Positions 1-7,645 of a stretch of 64,000 nucleotides of DNA are shown one piece after another. Position 1 is the stretch's first letter. Each line of letters begins with the position of its first letter. The translations under genes were made by a program, and so were the position numbers. The DNA is taken from NCBI GenBank assembly GCA_002355495.1, contig AP017424.1, forward strand, positions 7,815,501 to 7,879,500. The letters are read 5' to 3'. The notes under the pieces are model-generated. The model was not told where the DNA came from, made no database searches, and saw nothing but the letters and a program-made list of their open reading frames with translations. This DNA comes from Streptomyces laurentii. Lineage in GTDB: Bacteria; Actinomycetota; Actinomycetes; Streptomycetales; Streptomycetaceae.

Positions 1-516
1 CGGTCGATGCGGCTGGCGCGCGAGCAGGGCATCAAGGTGAAGGCCAACCTCATCTTCGACCACCCGCGCATGCAGATACGCCACGTCGAGGAGACGCTCG
101 AACGGCTGGAGGAGGTCCTGCCGTACGTGGAGTCCCTCGGCGTGCACTCGTTCGGGCTGACGCCGCACGCTCCGCTCGCGTTCACTCCCGAGAGCGCGAA
201 TCTGGTGATCCTCAAGGACCAGAAGACGACCAACGACCACGGAGAACACCATCTCCGGTTCGTCCGCACCGACATGACACCCGACCTGAAGAGCCGGCTG
301 TCGGAGCTGCGGACGGTCGTCGAGGAGGCCGCCTACCGGCTGGAGGCCGCCCGGTCCGTCGGTGCCGCGGTCGAGCGCCCGCGCAGGATCGTCCACCTGC
401 CCTACCGCTGGGACGGCCACCGCGCGGTCCGGGACACCGTGCCCGATCTGAGTGTCAGCATCCCGGGCGCCGTCGCACCCTTCTCGTACTTCGTGAAGGG
501 CCGCGCGGATGGGTGA
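1..516 (+). CDS. Radical SAM protein, C-terminal fragment
   Basis: The reading frame is open from base 1, so the gene starts outside the window and only the last 171 codons are seen. The piece begins inside the last strands of a radical SAM TIM barrel: a Gly-Ile-Lys-Val-Lys-Ala-Asn-Leu-Ile-Phe-Asp-His-Pro stretch, an ETLERLEEVLPYVESLGV helix and a TPHAPLAFTP strand. These resemble the end of cobalamin-type radical SAM enzymes. The CxxxCxxC motif and any B12 domain would lie upstream, so neither is confirmed. Its stop overlaps the next gene by 8 nt, making it the first visible member of a coupled six-gene operon. Substrate unknown. Confidence 0.6.
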   Translation, partial: RSMRLAREQGIKVKANLIFDHPRMQIRHVEETLERLEEVLPYVESLGVHSFGLTPHAPLAFTPESANLVILKDQKTTNDHGEHHLRFVRTDMTPDLKSRLSELRTVVEEAAYRLEAARSVGAAVERPRRIVHLPYRWDGHRAVRDTVPDLSVSIPGAVAPFSYFVKGRADG

Positions 517-1408
517 GGCGCTCGACGATCCCGGCGGCGCCGGGCTGGTGGGATTCGGGGGCGCGCCGGTCGTGGCCCTCGACGCCCTCGCACCCGCAAA
601 GTCCGCGGCCGCCTGCTTCTTCGGGGTCGACATCGACCTGTCGAAGCGGTTCGGGGACAGTTCCGACGGCGCCGCCGCCTTCGTGCGGCGCTGGTCGGCC
701 CGGATGGGCCCGTGGACGCGGGGCCACCGGCCCTCGGCCGTCGACGTCGGGGTCCTGACGGGCGAGGCGGCGGACGTGATCCGCGGCGCGTCCGAGGTTA
801 CGGCACGGGCCTTCGCGGCCGGATACGTTCCCGTCGCCGTGGGCTGCGACCACACGGTGAGCTACCCGGTGGCGATGACCGCGGCCCGGCGGCACCAGGA
901 TCTGACGTACGTCTACCTGGACGCCCATCTGGACCTGGGGCTGCATCTCGACCACGACCGTGACGGACCCGCCGGGGCCGGCGCCCCCGCCGGAGTCCAC
1001 AACGGCAATTTCGTGGCCGCGATGGCCGCGGGCGGTGCCTTCCGGGAGATCGTGAACGTCGGCGCCCGTGCCTGGACCACGTACGACGACGTCTACGGTG
1101 CCGGCTGCCCGGTCACGATCGTCCGCGAGGTCGATCCCGCCGGCCTGTCGGCGCTGCGCGGCAGGAAGGTCCACGTCAGCCTGGACATCGACGTGCTCGA
1201 TCCGGTCCACGTGCCCAACACCGGCAGCCGGGAGCCCTTCGGAGCCACCCCCGAGCAGGTCGTGAACGTGCTGTCCTGGCTCGCGGACCACTGCACCGTC
1301 GTCAGCGCCGACGTGTCGGAGGTCCTGCCCGACCCCGCCCACCGTACGACCGCCGAGATCGCGATGCGCTGCGCCCACGAACTCGTCAAGGAGCGAAAGA
1401 CCCGATGA
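509..1408 (+). CDS. Ureohydrolase family protein (arginase/agmatinase fold)
   Basis: This 299-aa protein has the binuclear manganese site of the arginase superfamily. GCDHT near residue 112 stands for the usual GGDHS, DAHLD is near residue 138, and SLDIDVLDP is near residue 224, so all six metal ligands (His, Asp-His-Asp, Asp-Asp) are kept. The family hydrolyses guanidino or formimidoyl groups, as in arginine to ornithine plus urea. The ATG lies inside the 3' end of the radical SAM gene, and the stop overlaps the acetyltransferase by 4 nt. In an operon with MNIO enzymes it could be a peptide arginase like those of ornithine-containing RiPPs, or act on a free guanidino metabolite. The substrate is inference; the fold is secure. 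Confidence 0.8.
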   Translation: MGEALDDPGGAGLVGFGGAPVVALDALAPAKSAAACFFGVDIDLSKRFGDSSDGAAAFVRRWSARMGPWTRGHRPSAVDVGVLTGEAADVIRGASEVTARAFAAGYVPVAVGCDHTVSYPVAMTAARRHQDLTYVYLDAHLDLGLHLDHDRDGPAGAGAPAGVHNGNFVAAMAAGGAFREIVNVGARAWTTYDDVYGAGCPVTIVREVDPAGLSALRGRKVHVSLDIDVLDPVHVPNTGSREPFGATPEQVVNVLSWLADHCTVVSADVSEVLPDPAHRTTAEIAMRCAHELVKERKTR

Positions 1409-1965
1409 ACGACAGGCCGATGTCCCCGGCGAGCGACGGCGTCGTCGAGCTGCGCCCGCACACACCGGCGAGCCTCGAACCGCTCGTCCGCTGGAAGAAC
1501 GACCTCGAGATCCAGCGGATGAGCGACGACGAGATCCACACCTACAGCCGTGAACAGGTCGCCGCGACGCTGGAGCGGTGGATGCGGCCGAGCGAGGACG
1601 TCGTCCACCTCGCGATCGGGCTCACCGGCCGCGCGGAGCCCATCGGGTTCCTCCATCTGGCGCTCATCGAGCGGGCGCACCAGCGGTGCCGGCTGGGCAT
1701 CGTCGTCGGCGAGAAGGAGCTGTGGGGACACGGTTACGGACACCAGGCGGTCGTCCAGGCGGTCGGCCACGCCTTCGACGTGCTCGGCCTGGAGCGGATC
1801 ACCGCGGAGGTCTTCGGGGACAACCCGCGCTCCGCACGCCTGCTCGAAGGCGCCGGATTCGTCCAGGAAGGCGTGATGCGCGCGAGCATGCTCCGCGACG
1901 GGCGGCGCGTCGACGAGCTGGTGTACGGACTGCTGCGGCACGAGTGGAGCAAGGGGCGCAAGTGA
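1405..1965 (+). CDS. GNAT N-acetyltransferase (RimJ-like)
   Basis: This 186-aa protein is a GNAT acyltransferase of the RimJ/RimL type. The central GIVVGEKELWGHGYGHQAV segment (about residues 95-115) carries the acetyl-CoA pyrophosphate-binding loop. The following AFDVLGLERITAEVFGDNPRSARLLEGAGF stretch is the conserved C-terminal half. It would transfer an acyl group from acyl-CoA to an amine. The ATG overlaps the ureohydrolase stop by 4 nt, and its own stop overlaps the next GTG by 4 nt, so translation is coupled. If the ureohydrolase releases ornithine-like amines, this enzyme could acylate them, but that is speculation from context. Confidence 0.75.
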   Translation: MNDRPMSPASDGVVELRPHTPASLEPLVRWKNDLEIQRMSDDEIHTYSREQVAATLERWMRPSEDVVHLAIGLTGRAEPIGFLHLALIERAHQRCRLGIVVGEKELWGHGYGHQAVVQAVGHAFDVLGLERITAEVFGDNPRSARLLEGAGFVQEGVMRASMLRDGRRVDELVYGLLRHEWSKGRK

Positions 1966-2894
1966 CGAGGACAGGGACGACGGCGCGCGCGGGGACGGCG
2001 GAGGCCGAGGCGCCCGCGCCGGAGCGGGGCACGGATCAAGGCACGGAGCAGGGTACGGACTCGGAGCAGGAGACCGAGGCGGAGCCGGGGGCGGTCAGGC
2101 TCGGGATCAGCCTGTCCGACTTCGTGCCGGAGCGCGGTCACACGGACGACGTGTACCGGCGGGTCTCGTACGTCGAGTACGGCGGGCACCACCCGCCGGC
2201 GAAGGACGCCGGGGTGCGCCACCTCCTCGACGAGGGCGTCGTCGCGGACCTGGGCCGTCACCTGGTGTCGGTGGAACTGCCCGACGTCCTCGACATCGAG
2301 GACGAGGCCCGGCGGATCGCCGAGAACCACGCGGGCACCGCGCCCTGCTACATGGTCACCGACTTCGGCTTCTGGCGGCTGGGCGGACGCGACGAGCGCA
2401 ACCTGTGGTTCCGCCCCGCGTCGCTCACCCACGAGGTCGCCGAGCGGATCGCCCGTAACGTCGAGGGACTGTCCCGCGAGCTGGGGGCGCCGGTCCACGC
2501 CGAGAACCCCTTCAGCCTGACGCACGCCGGCGAGCTGAGCCCGGTCGGCTTCATGCGGGAGCTCGTGGCGCGCGGGGCGACGCTGTGCTTCGACATCGGG
2601 CACTTCTACGCCGGGTGCGTCAATGCGGGCATGGACGTGTGGCGGGAACTGGAGCAGGTGCCGTTCGAGGCCATCCGCGTCGCGCACATCGCCGGGCTGA
2701 GCAAGGTCGGTTACGGCGGCAGGCCGCTGGTGATCGACAACCACAACGTCCCGCCCCTGAAGGGGTGCCTGGAGGTCCTGCGGATCGTGAAGGAACGGTC
2801 GCCGGGTCTCGGCTGGGTGACGTACGAAGCCGAGCTGGCCTCCACCGAGGTCCAGCACCGGGGACTCGACGCGATAGAGAGGGCGATGGCATGA
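1962..2894 (+). CDS. DUF692/MNIO-type multinuclear iron oxidase (first copy)
   Basis: The 310-aa product has an acidic, low-complexity N-terminal tail of about 45 residues and then a TIM barrel. Putative metal ligands come in the order of the DUF692 (MNIO, MbnB/TglH-like) family: EYGGHH near 71, AENP near 180, CFDIGH near 208, AHIAG near 241, DNH near 258 and YEAE near 288. Family members use two or three irons and O2 to remodel cysteine, aspartate or other residues of peptides. The start is a GTG overlapping the GNAT stop (GTGA), and its stop overlaps the next ATG. Family assignment rests on ligand order and context; a divergent xylose-isomerase-like barrel is the alternative. Confidence 0.65.
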   Translation: MTRTGTTARAGTAEAEAPAPERGTDQGTEQGTDSEQETEAEPGAVRLGISLSDFVPERGHTDDVYRRVSYVEYGGHHPPAKDAGVRHLLDEGVVADLGRHLVSVELPDVLDIEDEARRIAENHAGTAPCYMVTDFGFWRLGGRDERNLWFRPASLTHEVAERIARNVEGLSRELGAPVHAENPFSLTHAGELSPVGFMRELVARGATLCFDIGHFYAGCVNAGMDVWRELEQVPFEAIRVAHIAGLSKVGYGGRPLVIDNHNVPPLKGCLEVLRIVKERSPGLGWVTYEAELASTEVQHRGLDAIERAMA

Positions 2895-3532
2895 CCACGT
2901 CGGAAGAGCTCGTCCACGACGTGCCGGCCGAGGACTGTTTCCGGACCCTGGTCCGCACGCCTCCGCACGACGAGAAGACGACGGAATACCTGGCCTGGGC
3001 CCGTTTGATGGCGCAGGTCGTCGACGACCTCCACCGCTGGGCCCCCAACTTCGCCGCCGCCGTCGCGTCCTCGTTCCGCTCCCTCGACGGTCTGCGCCCG
3101 TACTGCGAGTCCGGCGACTACGAGCGGGCCTACACCGAGCCCGTCGCCCACGCCGTGAACTTCGTACGCCACTTCCTCGCACAGGAACACCCGGCGTGGC
3201 TGAAGGACCTCGCCCGCTGTGAGATGTGGGCCAGTCCCCAGCGGCAGAAGCTCGACGCGGGGGAGCAGGCGGTCCTGAAGGAGGCGCTGGGCGTCCAGGA
3301 ACGCGCGGGCAAGGAGTTCGTCGTCGTCGGCCACGACGTCCTGGAGACGCTCCAGCAGGTCGTCGGCTACCGCGACATGACCTTCGTCCGCTCCGCGCCG
3401 CTCATGTGGCTGCTGCGCGTACCGCCGCTGGACGTGACGCCCGATCCCGAGCCGCGGCCGGGCATCGTCGTCTTCCGGAGCGGGGAGACGGCCGTCTCCC
3501 TGTCCTACGTCCCCGCGGGCGGCGCGCGGTGA
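2891..3532 (+). CDS. Unknown 213-aa protein between two MNIO genes (possible partner protein)
   Basis: I do not recognise this family. The protein is mainly helical in appearance over residues 1-140 (acidic N-terminus, an AWARLMAQVVDDLHRWAPNF helix, then YTEPVAHAVNFVRHFLAQEHPAW). A C-terminal strand-rich part ends with PGIVVFRSGETAVSLSYVPAG. It starts at an ATG overlapping the upstream MNIO stop by 4 nt and ends overlapping the next GTG by 4 nt. MNIO enzymes usually need a small partner that binds the leader peptide (DUF2063/MbnC-type), and the position and size fit such a role. No recognisable PqqD-like motif is visible, so the role is inference only. Confidence 0.6.
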   Translation: MTTSEELVHDVPAEDCFRTLVRTPPHDEKTTEYLAWARLMAQVVDDLHRWAPNFAAAVASSFRSLDGLRPYCESGDYERAYTEPVAHAVNFVRHFLAQEHPAWLKDLARCEMWASPQRQKLDAGEQAVLKEALGVQERAGKEFVVVGHDVLETLQQVVGYRDMTFVRSAPLMWLLRVPPLDVTPDPEPRPGIVVFRSGETAVSLSYVPAGGAR

Positions 3533-4353
3533 CCGGCGCCGTCCGCATCGGGGTGGCGGTCGAGGCGGCGTGCGACCAGTACACCCAGGGCGAGGCGGCC
3601 GGCGGCTGGACCACCGGCTTCGTGGAGTACGGCGTCCATGCGGCCACCGGCATCCCCGACTGGGTGATCGACACCCGGCGCGCCCTGGGGTGCGGTCTGA
3701 CCCTCCACCCTCTGGACATGAACATGGCCCAGCCCGAACAGGGCACGGGGCCCTGGCTGGAGTCGCTGGCCGCTCTCGTACGCGAGCACGAGGTCTCCGC
3801 GCTCATCAGCGACGCCGGTTTCTGGTACCACGGGCGGCGCGAGGGCACCTGGTTCCGTCCGCCGGACATGAACGTGGCCGCCCCGCGCTGCCGGGAGAGC
3901 GCGACGGCGATCGCCGCCGCGTGCGGGATCCCGTTCCGGGTCGAGAACCCGCCCCTGGAGTGGCTTCCGGACGCCCCCTCGCTGTGGTCGTTCCTCGACG
4001 AGGCCTCGGACGCCGAGGGCGTGCAGATCTGTCTCGACCTGTCCCACGTCCTGCAGTTCGAGCGCAATGTGCATGGGCGCAGCCCTGTACTGCCCCGCTC
4101 GTTCCCCTGGGAGCGCGTGGCCGAGATCCACCTCGCCGGTTACGTGAAGGCGGAATTCGGCGGCCGGACCATGTACTTGGACCAGCACCTCGCCGACATC
4201 CCGCCCGAGGAGTTCCGGTTGCTGGCCGAGGTCGTCGAACTGCGCGGACCGGAAAGCCCGTTGGACATCTGCCTGGAGATGGAACCGCGCGAGCCGGGCG
4301 CGTTCGTCTCCGCGGTCGACAACATCCGGACCGCTCTCGGCGCCGCCGTCTGA
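3529..4353 (+). CDS. DUF692/MNIO-type multinuclear iron oxidase (second copy)
   Basis: This 274-aa TIM-barrel protein is a divergent paralogue of the MNIO gene two places upstream. The same ligand series is present: EYGVH near 31, VENPP near 137, CLDLSH near 167, IHLAG near 199, YLDQH near 217 and CLEMEP near 248. It lacks the long acidic tail of the first copy. The GTG start overlaps the preceding stop (GTGA), and this is the last gene of the operon, 28 bp from the convergent Nudix gene. Two MNIOs in one operon suggest two oxidative steps or a heteromeric pair. Substrate and chemistry are unknown. Confidence 0.62.
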   Translation: MTGAVRIGVAVEAACDQYTQGEAAGGWTTGFVEYGVHAATGIPDWVIDTRRALGCGLTLHPLDMNMAQPEQGTGPWLESLAALVREHEVSALISDAGFWYHGRREGTWFRPPDMNVAAPRCRESATAIAAACGIPFRVENPPLEWLPDAPSLWSFLDEASDAEGVQICLDLSHVLQFERNVHGRSPVLPRSFPWERVAEIHLAGYVKAEFGGRTMYLDQHLADIPPEEFRLLAEVVELRGPESPLDICLEMEPREPGAFVSAVDNIRTALGAAV

Positions 4354-4381
4354 TCCTCCGCTCCCGCCTCCCGCCACCGGG

Positions 4382-5479
4382 CTACCAGGTGGTGGTACCG
4401 GCGAGTTCGGTCACGGACTGCGGGGCGGCCCGGGGGAGGCCGAGGCGGGCGCGGGCCTGGTGGACGGCGGCGAGCTGATCGGCGCCCGCCGGACCCCAGT
4501 CGAAGAGCTGCAGGGCCTGTTCCGGGGTGGCCAGGACACGGACGTACGGGTGACCGGTGGCCGGGTCGGCGCCGGCGGCGCCCAGGGCGGTGAGGCGGGC
4601 GGCGTAGCGGACGCGCGTGCGGCCCGCGCCCGGATCGGGCAGGTGGCCGAGGTACGTGATCCCGGTCAGCCGTGCCGCCGCCTCCTCGGCGGCTTCCCGG
4701 CGCACGGTGACCACGGGGTCCTCGCCGTCGGTGGGTTCGGGCGTGCCGCCGGGCAGACAGGCCCCGCCGGTTTCGGGATCGAGCAGGACCAGAACGCGCC
4801 CGTCCGGGGCGAAGGCCCAGACCCAGGCCTGCCGGATCGGCGTGTCCGGGTCGGGCACGGGCGAGGGATCGAAGGCGTACGGGTGCCGGGGGCGGGGCGT
4901 GCGCAGGACGCCCGCCCGGTCGAGGACGGTCGGGACGAGGGGGACACCGTCCGCCAGGAGCACGGTGCCCGCCGCGTCGATCCGGGCGCGCAGCGCGGCG
5001 AGGGCACGGCGGGCGTCCCTGGGGGCGAGAAGATCGGGGAGTCGGGCGGGTTCGACGAACTCGACGGCAGTGATCTCGCTCGGGGGCAGCCGGATGGCGG
5101 CGATCCGCACGTCGTCCCAGGTGCCGCCGTCGAACACATGGATGATCTCGCCGGGGAAGCGCATGACCGCGGCCGCGCTCATCCCGCCGGGGGAGACCCA
5201 GTCGACGGCGAGACCGCGCTCGACCACGACGGTGACCCCGAGCTCCTCGTGCAGCTCGCGGGCGGCGCCCCGCGCCGGGGGCTCGCCCCGGTCGAGAGCA
5301 CCGCCGGGCAGCAGACAGGTGTCGAGATAGTCGACATGCTGGATGAGGACCCGCCCCCGCGCGTCGGTGATCAGCACCGAGGTGCCGGCCCACAGGGCGT
5401 GCGCCGCCCGGTGGTTCCCGTACTCTTCGTCGGTCATCTTCGCGCCGGGGGACTCGTCCGGAGTGCTCGTCGTGGCCAT
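4382..5479 (-). CDS. Tandem Nudix hydrolase domain protein
   Basis: The 365-aa protein holds two Nudix folds. The first, about residues 25-170, has a complete Nudix box (GALDRGE, seven residues, then RELHEELGV). The second, about residues 210-350, has a degenerate box: GGTPEPTDGEDPVVTVRREAA keeps REAAEE but its spacing is off. Nudix enzymes cleave nucleoside diphosphate-X substrates, and the duplicated form may have one catalytic and one structural domain. I chose the ATG at 5479, with a GA-rich GAAGAAGGG about 12 nt upstream; the frame stays open to 5746 but that stretch is not protein-like. The gene is convergent with the MNIO operon and probably unrelated to it. Confidence 0.8.
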   Translation of the reverse strand: MATTSTPDESPGAKMTDEEYGNHRAAHALWAGTSVLITDARGRVLIQHVDYLDTCLLPGGALDRGEPPARGAARELHEELGVTVVVERGLAVDWVSPGGMSAAAVMRFPGEIIHVFDGGTWDDVRIAAIRLPPSEITAVEFVEPARLPDLLAPRDARRALAALRARIDAAGTVLLADGVPLVPTVLDRAGVLRTPRPRHPYAFDPSPVPDPDTPIRQAWVWAFAPDGRVLVLLDPETGGACLPGGTPEPTDGEDPVVTVRREAAEEAAARLTGITYLGHLPDPGAGRTRVRYAARLTALGAAGADPATGHPYVRVLATPEQALQLFDWGPAGADQLAAVHQARARLGLPRAAPQSVTELAGTTTW

Positions 5480-5880
5480 GCTGCTCGTGTTCCCTTCTTC
5501 CCGTGCGGCCCGGTGTCGGTCACGGCCGGGTCGCGGTTCCCCGCGTACAGGGTGCCCAGCCCCGTACGCCACAAAGGCCCGTGCCGAGCCATGAGTCGGC
5601 CAAAACACCGGAGCTCGGCAGTCGCCGTGCCACGTGGGGCGGGGCGGCTTCGTGGTGCGTGTGTTCCGGACGCGGCGTGGGATCCGGCCAGATCCGATGA
5701 CTTTGTGCCATTCGATGACAATCCACCGCCGGGGGTGCCGGGGCACGACTACACAAGAGGGCCGGGACGGGAAAGTCCCGGGGTGGTGCCGGTACGCCGG
5801 TCGGGCAGGGCAGGGGGCTCAGGACAGGTGACGACCATGAACGGGGCTGTGGCGAGCGCGGCCGTCGCGGGGGAGCGGCG
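5480..5880. other. Intergenic region, divergent promoters
   Basis: About 400 bp separate the divergent Nudix and Mrr-like genes. A GATGAC direct repeat sits at about 5696-5720 in a relatively AT-rich patch that may hold a promoter. A tiny frame at 5837-5884 (ATG, 15 codons, MNGAVASAAVAGERR) ends in a TGA that overlaps the GTG start of the nuclease gene. It could be a coupled leader ORF. Nothing else coding-like is seen. Confidence 0.4.
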
Positions 5881-6573
5881 GTGAGCGGGCGGTCGCCCGT
5901 ACGGCGTCGGTCCCGGCGGCCGGCCCCGCGGCGCGGGCCGGAGCGGCTGGTCGGGCTGGGTGTCGCGGCGGTGGCGGGGTTCGCGCTCGTGACGGCGGTC
6001 GTCCGATGGATGCTGGTCCACTGGTGGGTCCCGGTGGTTCTCGTCGTGCTCGCGGTGCCGGCCGGCTGGGCGTGGCTCCAGTGGCGGCGGCAGCGGGCCC
6101 GGGAGGAGACGGAGCGGGCCCGCGCGCTGCGGTACGCGCTGTCCCAGCTGGACGGCCTGCACCACACCCGGTTCGAGGACGCGGTACGGGACCTGATGTA
6201 CCGGGACGGCTGCACGGACGCGGTCCGGGTGGGCGGCGGCGGCGACCTCGGCGCGGACGTGAAGGCCACCGACCCCTTCGGGCGGCGCTGGGTGATCCAG
6301 TGCAAGCACCGCCGGAAGGGGCTCGACGGGGCGGCGGTCGGCACGCCGGACTTCCAGGTCCTGAACGGCACCGCGCGACCGGTCCACGGCGCCGACGTCG
6401 CCGTGCTGGTGACGAACGGCCGGGTCACCGCCCCGGCCGTGGCCTTCGCCCGGCAGCAGCGGCTGTACGTGGTCGACCGGCACACGCTCGGCGCGTGGGC
6501 GTCCGGCGAGCGCCCGCTCTGGGAGGTACTGCGGACCGTTCCGCCCCCGCGCCGTCCGACCGCGCGTTCCTGA
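5881..6573 (+). CDS. Membrane-anchored Mrr-like restriction endonuclease domain protein
   Basis: The 230-aa product has a basic N-terminus, two hydrophobic segments (about 25-40 and 45-65), a short basic/acidic stalk, and an Mrr-cat (PD-(D/E)XK-like) domain. The catalytic signature is visible as GGGGDLGADVKATD followed by WVIQCKH near residue 140. Topology predicts a cytoplasmic nuclease tethered to the membrane. Similar small proteins are common in actinobacteria and are annotated as restriction endonuclease. There is no adjacent methyltransferase, so a classical restriction role is not supported. The GTG start is preceded by GGGGGAG and overlaps a 15-codon ORF. Confidence 0.75.
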   Translation: MSGRSPVRRRSRRPAPRRGPERLVGLGVAAVAGFALVTAVVRWMLVHWWVPVVLVVLAVPAGWAWLQWRRQRAREETERARALRYALSQLDGLHHTRFEDAVRDLMYRDGCTDAVRVGGGGDLGADVKATDPFGRRWVIQCKHRRKGLDGAAVGTPDFQVLNGTARPVHGADVAVLVTNGRVTAPAVAFARQQRLYVVDRHTLGAWASGERPLWEVLRTVPPPRRPTARS

Positions 6574-6647
6574 CCGGGTGTTGCCACCGGGGTACCCGCT
6601 TTCGCGTGCGGGCCCCGGCGGGATTCCGGCGGGACGTGGTGCCGTGC

Positions 6648-7418
6648 TCAGCGCGACATGATGAAGCGCAGCGCCAGGCCGGACGCGGTCGGGATCCAGT
6701 GGGTGACGAGGGCACCGTTGTCGATGTCCACCACCTTCACGCCGGCGGGCAGAGCGACGGTGACCGTCCGCCCCAGCGCGCTGTCGGACGTGCTGCCCTG
6801 GAGACGTACGGGGATGCTCTTCGCGCCGTACGTGTCCATGTGGCCGCCGCCGGCGAGCAGCGCGGCGTACGCCACCTCGCCCGGAGCGAGGGTGGCGGGC
6901 TCCTTCAGGTCGCTGTCCTTGATGACGGCGACCGAGCCCGCGTCGGTGGCGAAGCGCACGTCGGGGTAACGGTAGAGGCTGCACTTCTTGTGGCTGACGT
7001 TCTTGGCGGCGAGGAGAAGGTGCCGGACCTCCTTGCCCTTCTCGTCCTCGTTCGTGGAGGAGAAGGACAAGTCCGCAGTGGTGCACACGGCGATCGTGCT
7101 GCCGCCACCCCCGTTTCCGCCTCCGCCGCCGTTCCCGCCGTTGCCGTCGTCCGAGCCGCCACTCGGAGTCGGCTTCGGTGCTGGCTTCGAGGTCGGGGTC
7201 GGCTTCGGTGCCGGCGCGGTCGTCGGCTCCCCGGGCTTCGCCGAACCCGTGGCGCTCGGCGGGTCCGCGGGCGTGGTGCCGTCCGCCCCGTCCGTCCCGG
7301 ACGGATCGCACGCCGTGGTCGCGAGCAGCGCGGCGACCGCCGCGGCTCCGAGGACACAGGACTTCCGGCGCCTGGAGCCGGTGAGGGACGGGTGGTTCTT
7401 GCGAGAAAAGGCATGCAT
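6648..7418 (-). CDS. DUF4232-type lipoprotein
   Basis: The 256-aa protein begins with a basic stretch and a hydrophobic segment ending in a lipobox-like LLATTAC near residue 37. A Pro/Thr/Ala/Lys linker with PTP repeats and a Gly-Asn spacer (about 75-105) follow. The C-terminal domain starts at IAVCTTADLSFS, with a second cysteine in KKCSLYRYPDV; this pattern is the DUF4232 domain of actinobacterial lipoproteins. The protein should be anchored outside the membrane, and the domain's function is unknown. The glycine spacer is encoded by repetitive GGN codons and is not a DNA repeat of interest. Confidence 0.78.
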   Translation of the reverse strand: MHAFSRKNHPSLTGSRRRKSCVLGAAAVAALLATTACDPSGTDGADGTTPADPPSATGSAKPGEPTTAPAPKPTPTSKPAPKPTPSGGSDDGNGGNGGGGGNGGGGSTIAVCTTADLSFSSTNEDEKGKEVRHLLLAAKNVSHKKCSLYRYPDVRFATDAGSVAVIKDSDLKEPATLAPGEVAYAALLAGGGHMDTYGAKSIPVRLQGSTSDSALGRTVTVALPAGVKVVDIDNGALVTHWIPTASGLALRFIMSR

Positions 7419-7588
7419 GGTGGTTCCCCCGTGGTCGGCCGCACGCGGCCCTCTGCTTCGATGCCACGTCGAGTGTGCGGCGGGACGCGGTGACGGGCTC
7501 CGCGCCGCAGCGTTCTGTTACCGACCGCGGACAGGGAGGCGATACGTCCGCCGGACGGGCCACCGGAGCGGCCCCGTCCCCCGGTACA

Positions 7589-7638
7589 GCCGAGGGCCCC
7601 TGGAAACCGCTCTGGTGCGGCCGGCGGGGGCCCTCGGC
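7589..7638 (-). terminator. Hairpin after the macro-UDG-ART gene
   Basis: A perfect 12-bp inverted repeat (GCCGAGGGCCCC at 7589-7600 with its complement at 7627-7638, 26-nt loop) starts 8 nt downstream of the minus-strand stop at 7646. There is no U-tract, as is usual in streptomycetes. Confidence 0.6.
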
Positions 7639-7645
7639 CACCCCG

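Noticed and set aside
455..1465. Long minus-strand open frame of 336 codons opposite the ureohydrolase
   Set aside because: The plus-strand gene has clear catalytic motifs. The minus frame is Arg/Gly/Val-rich without domains and follows the codon-position bias of the real gene.
7088..7146. Repetitive CCGCC/CGCC stretch, considered as a DNA repeat or array
   Set aside because: It encodes the Gly-Asn spacer of the lipoprotein in frame and has no spaced, conserved units.
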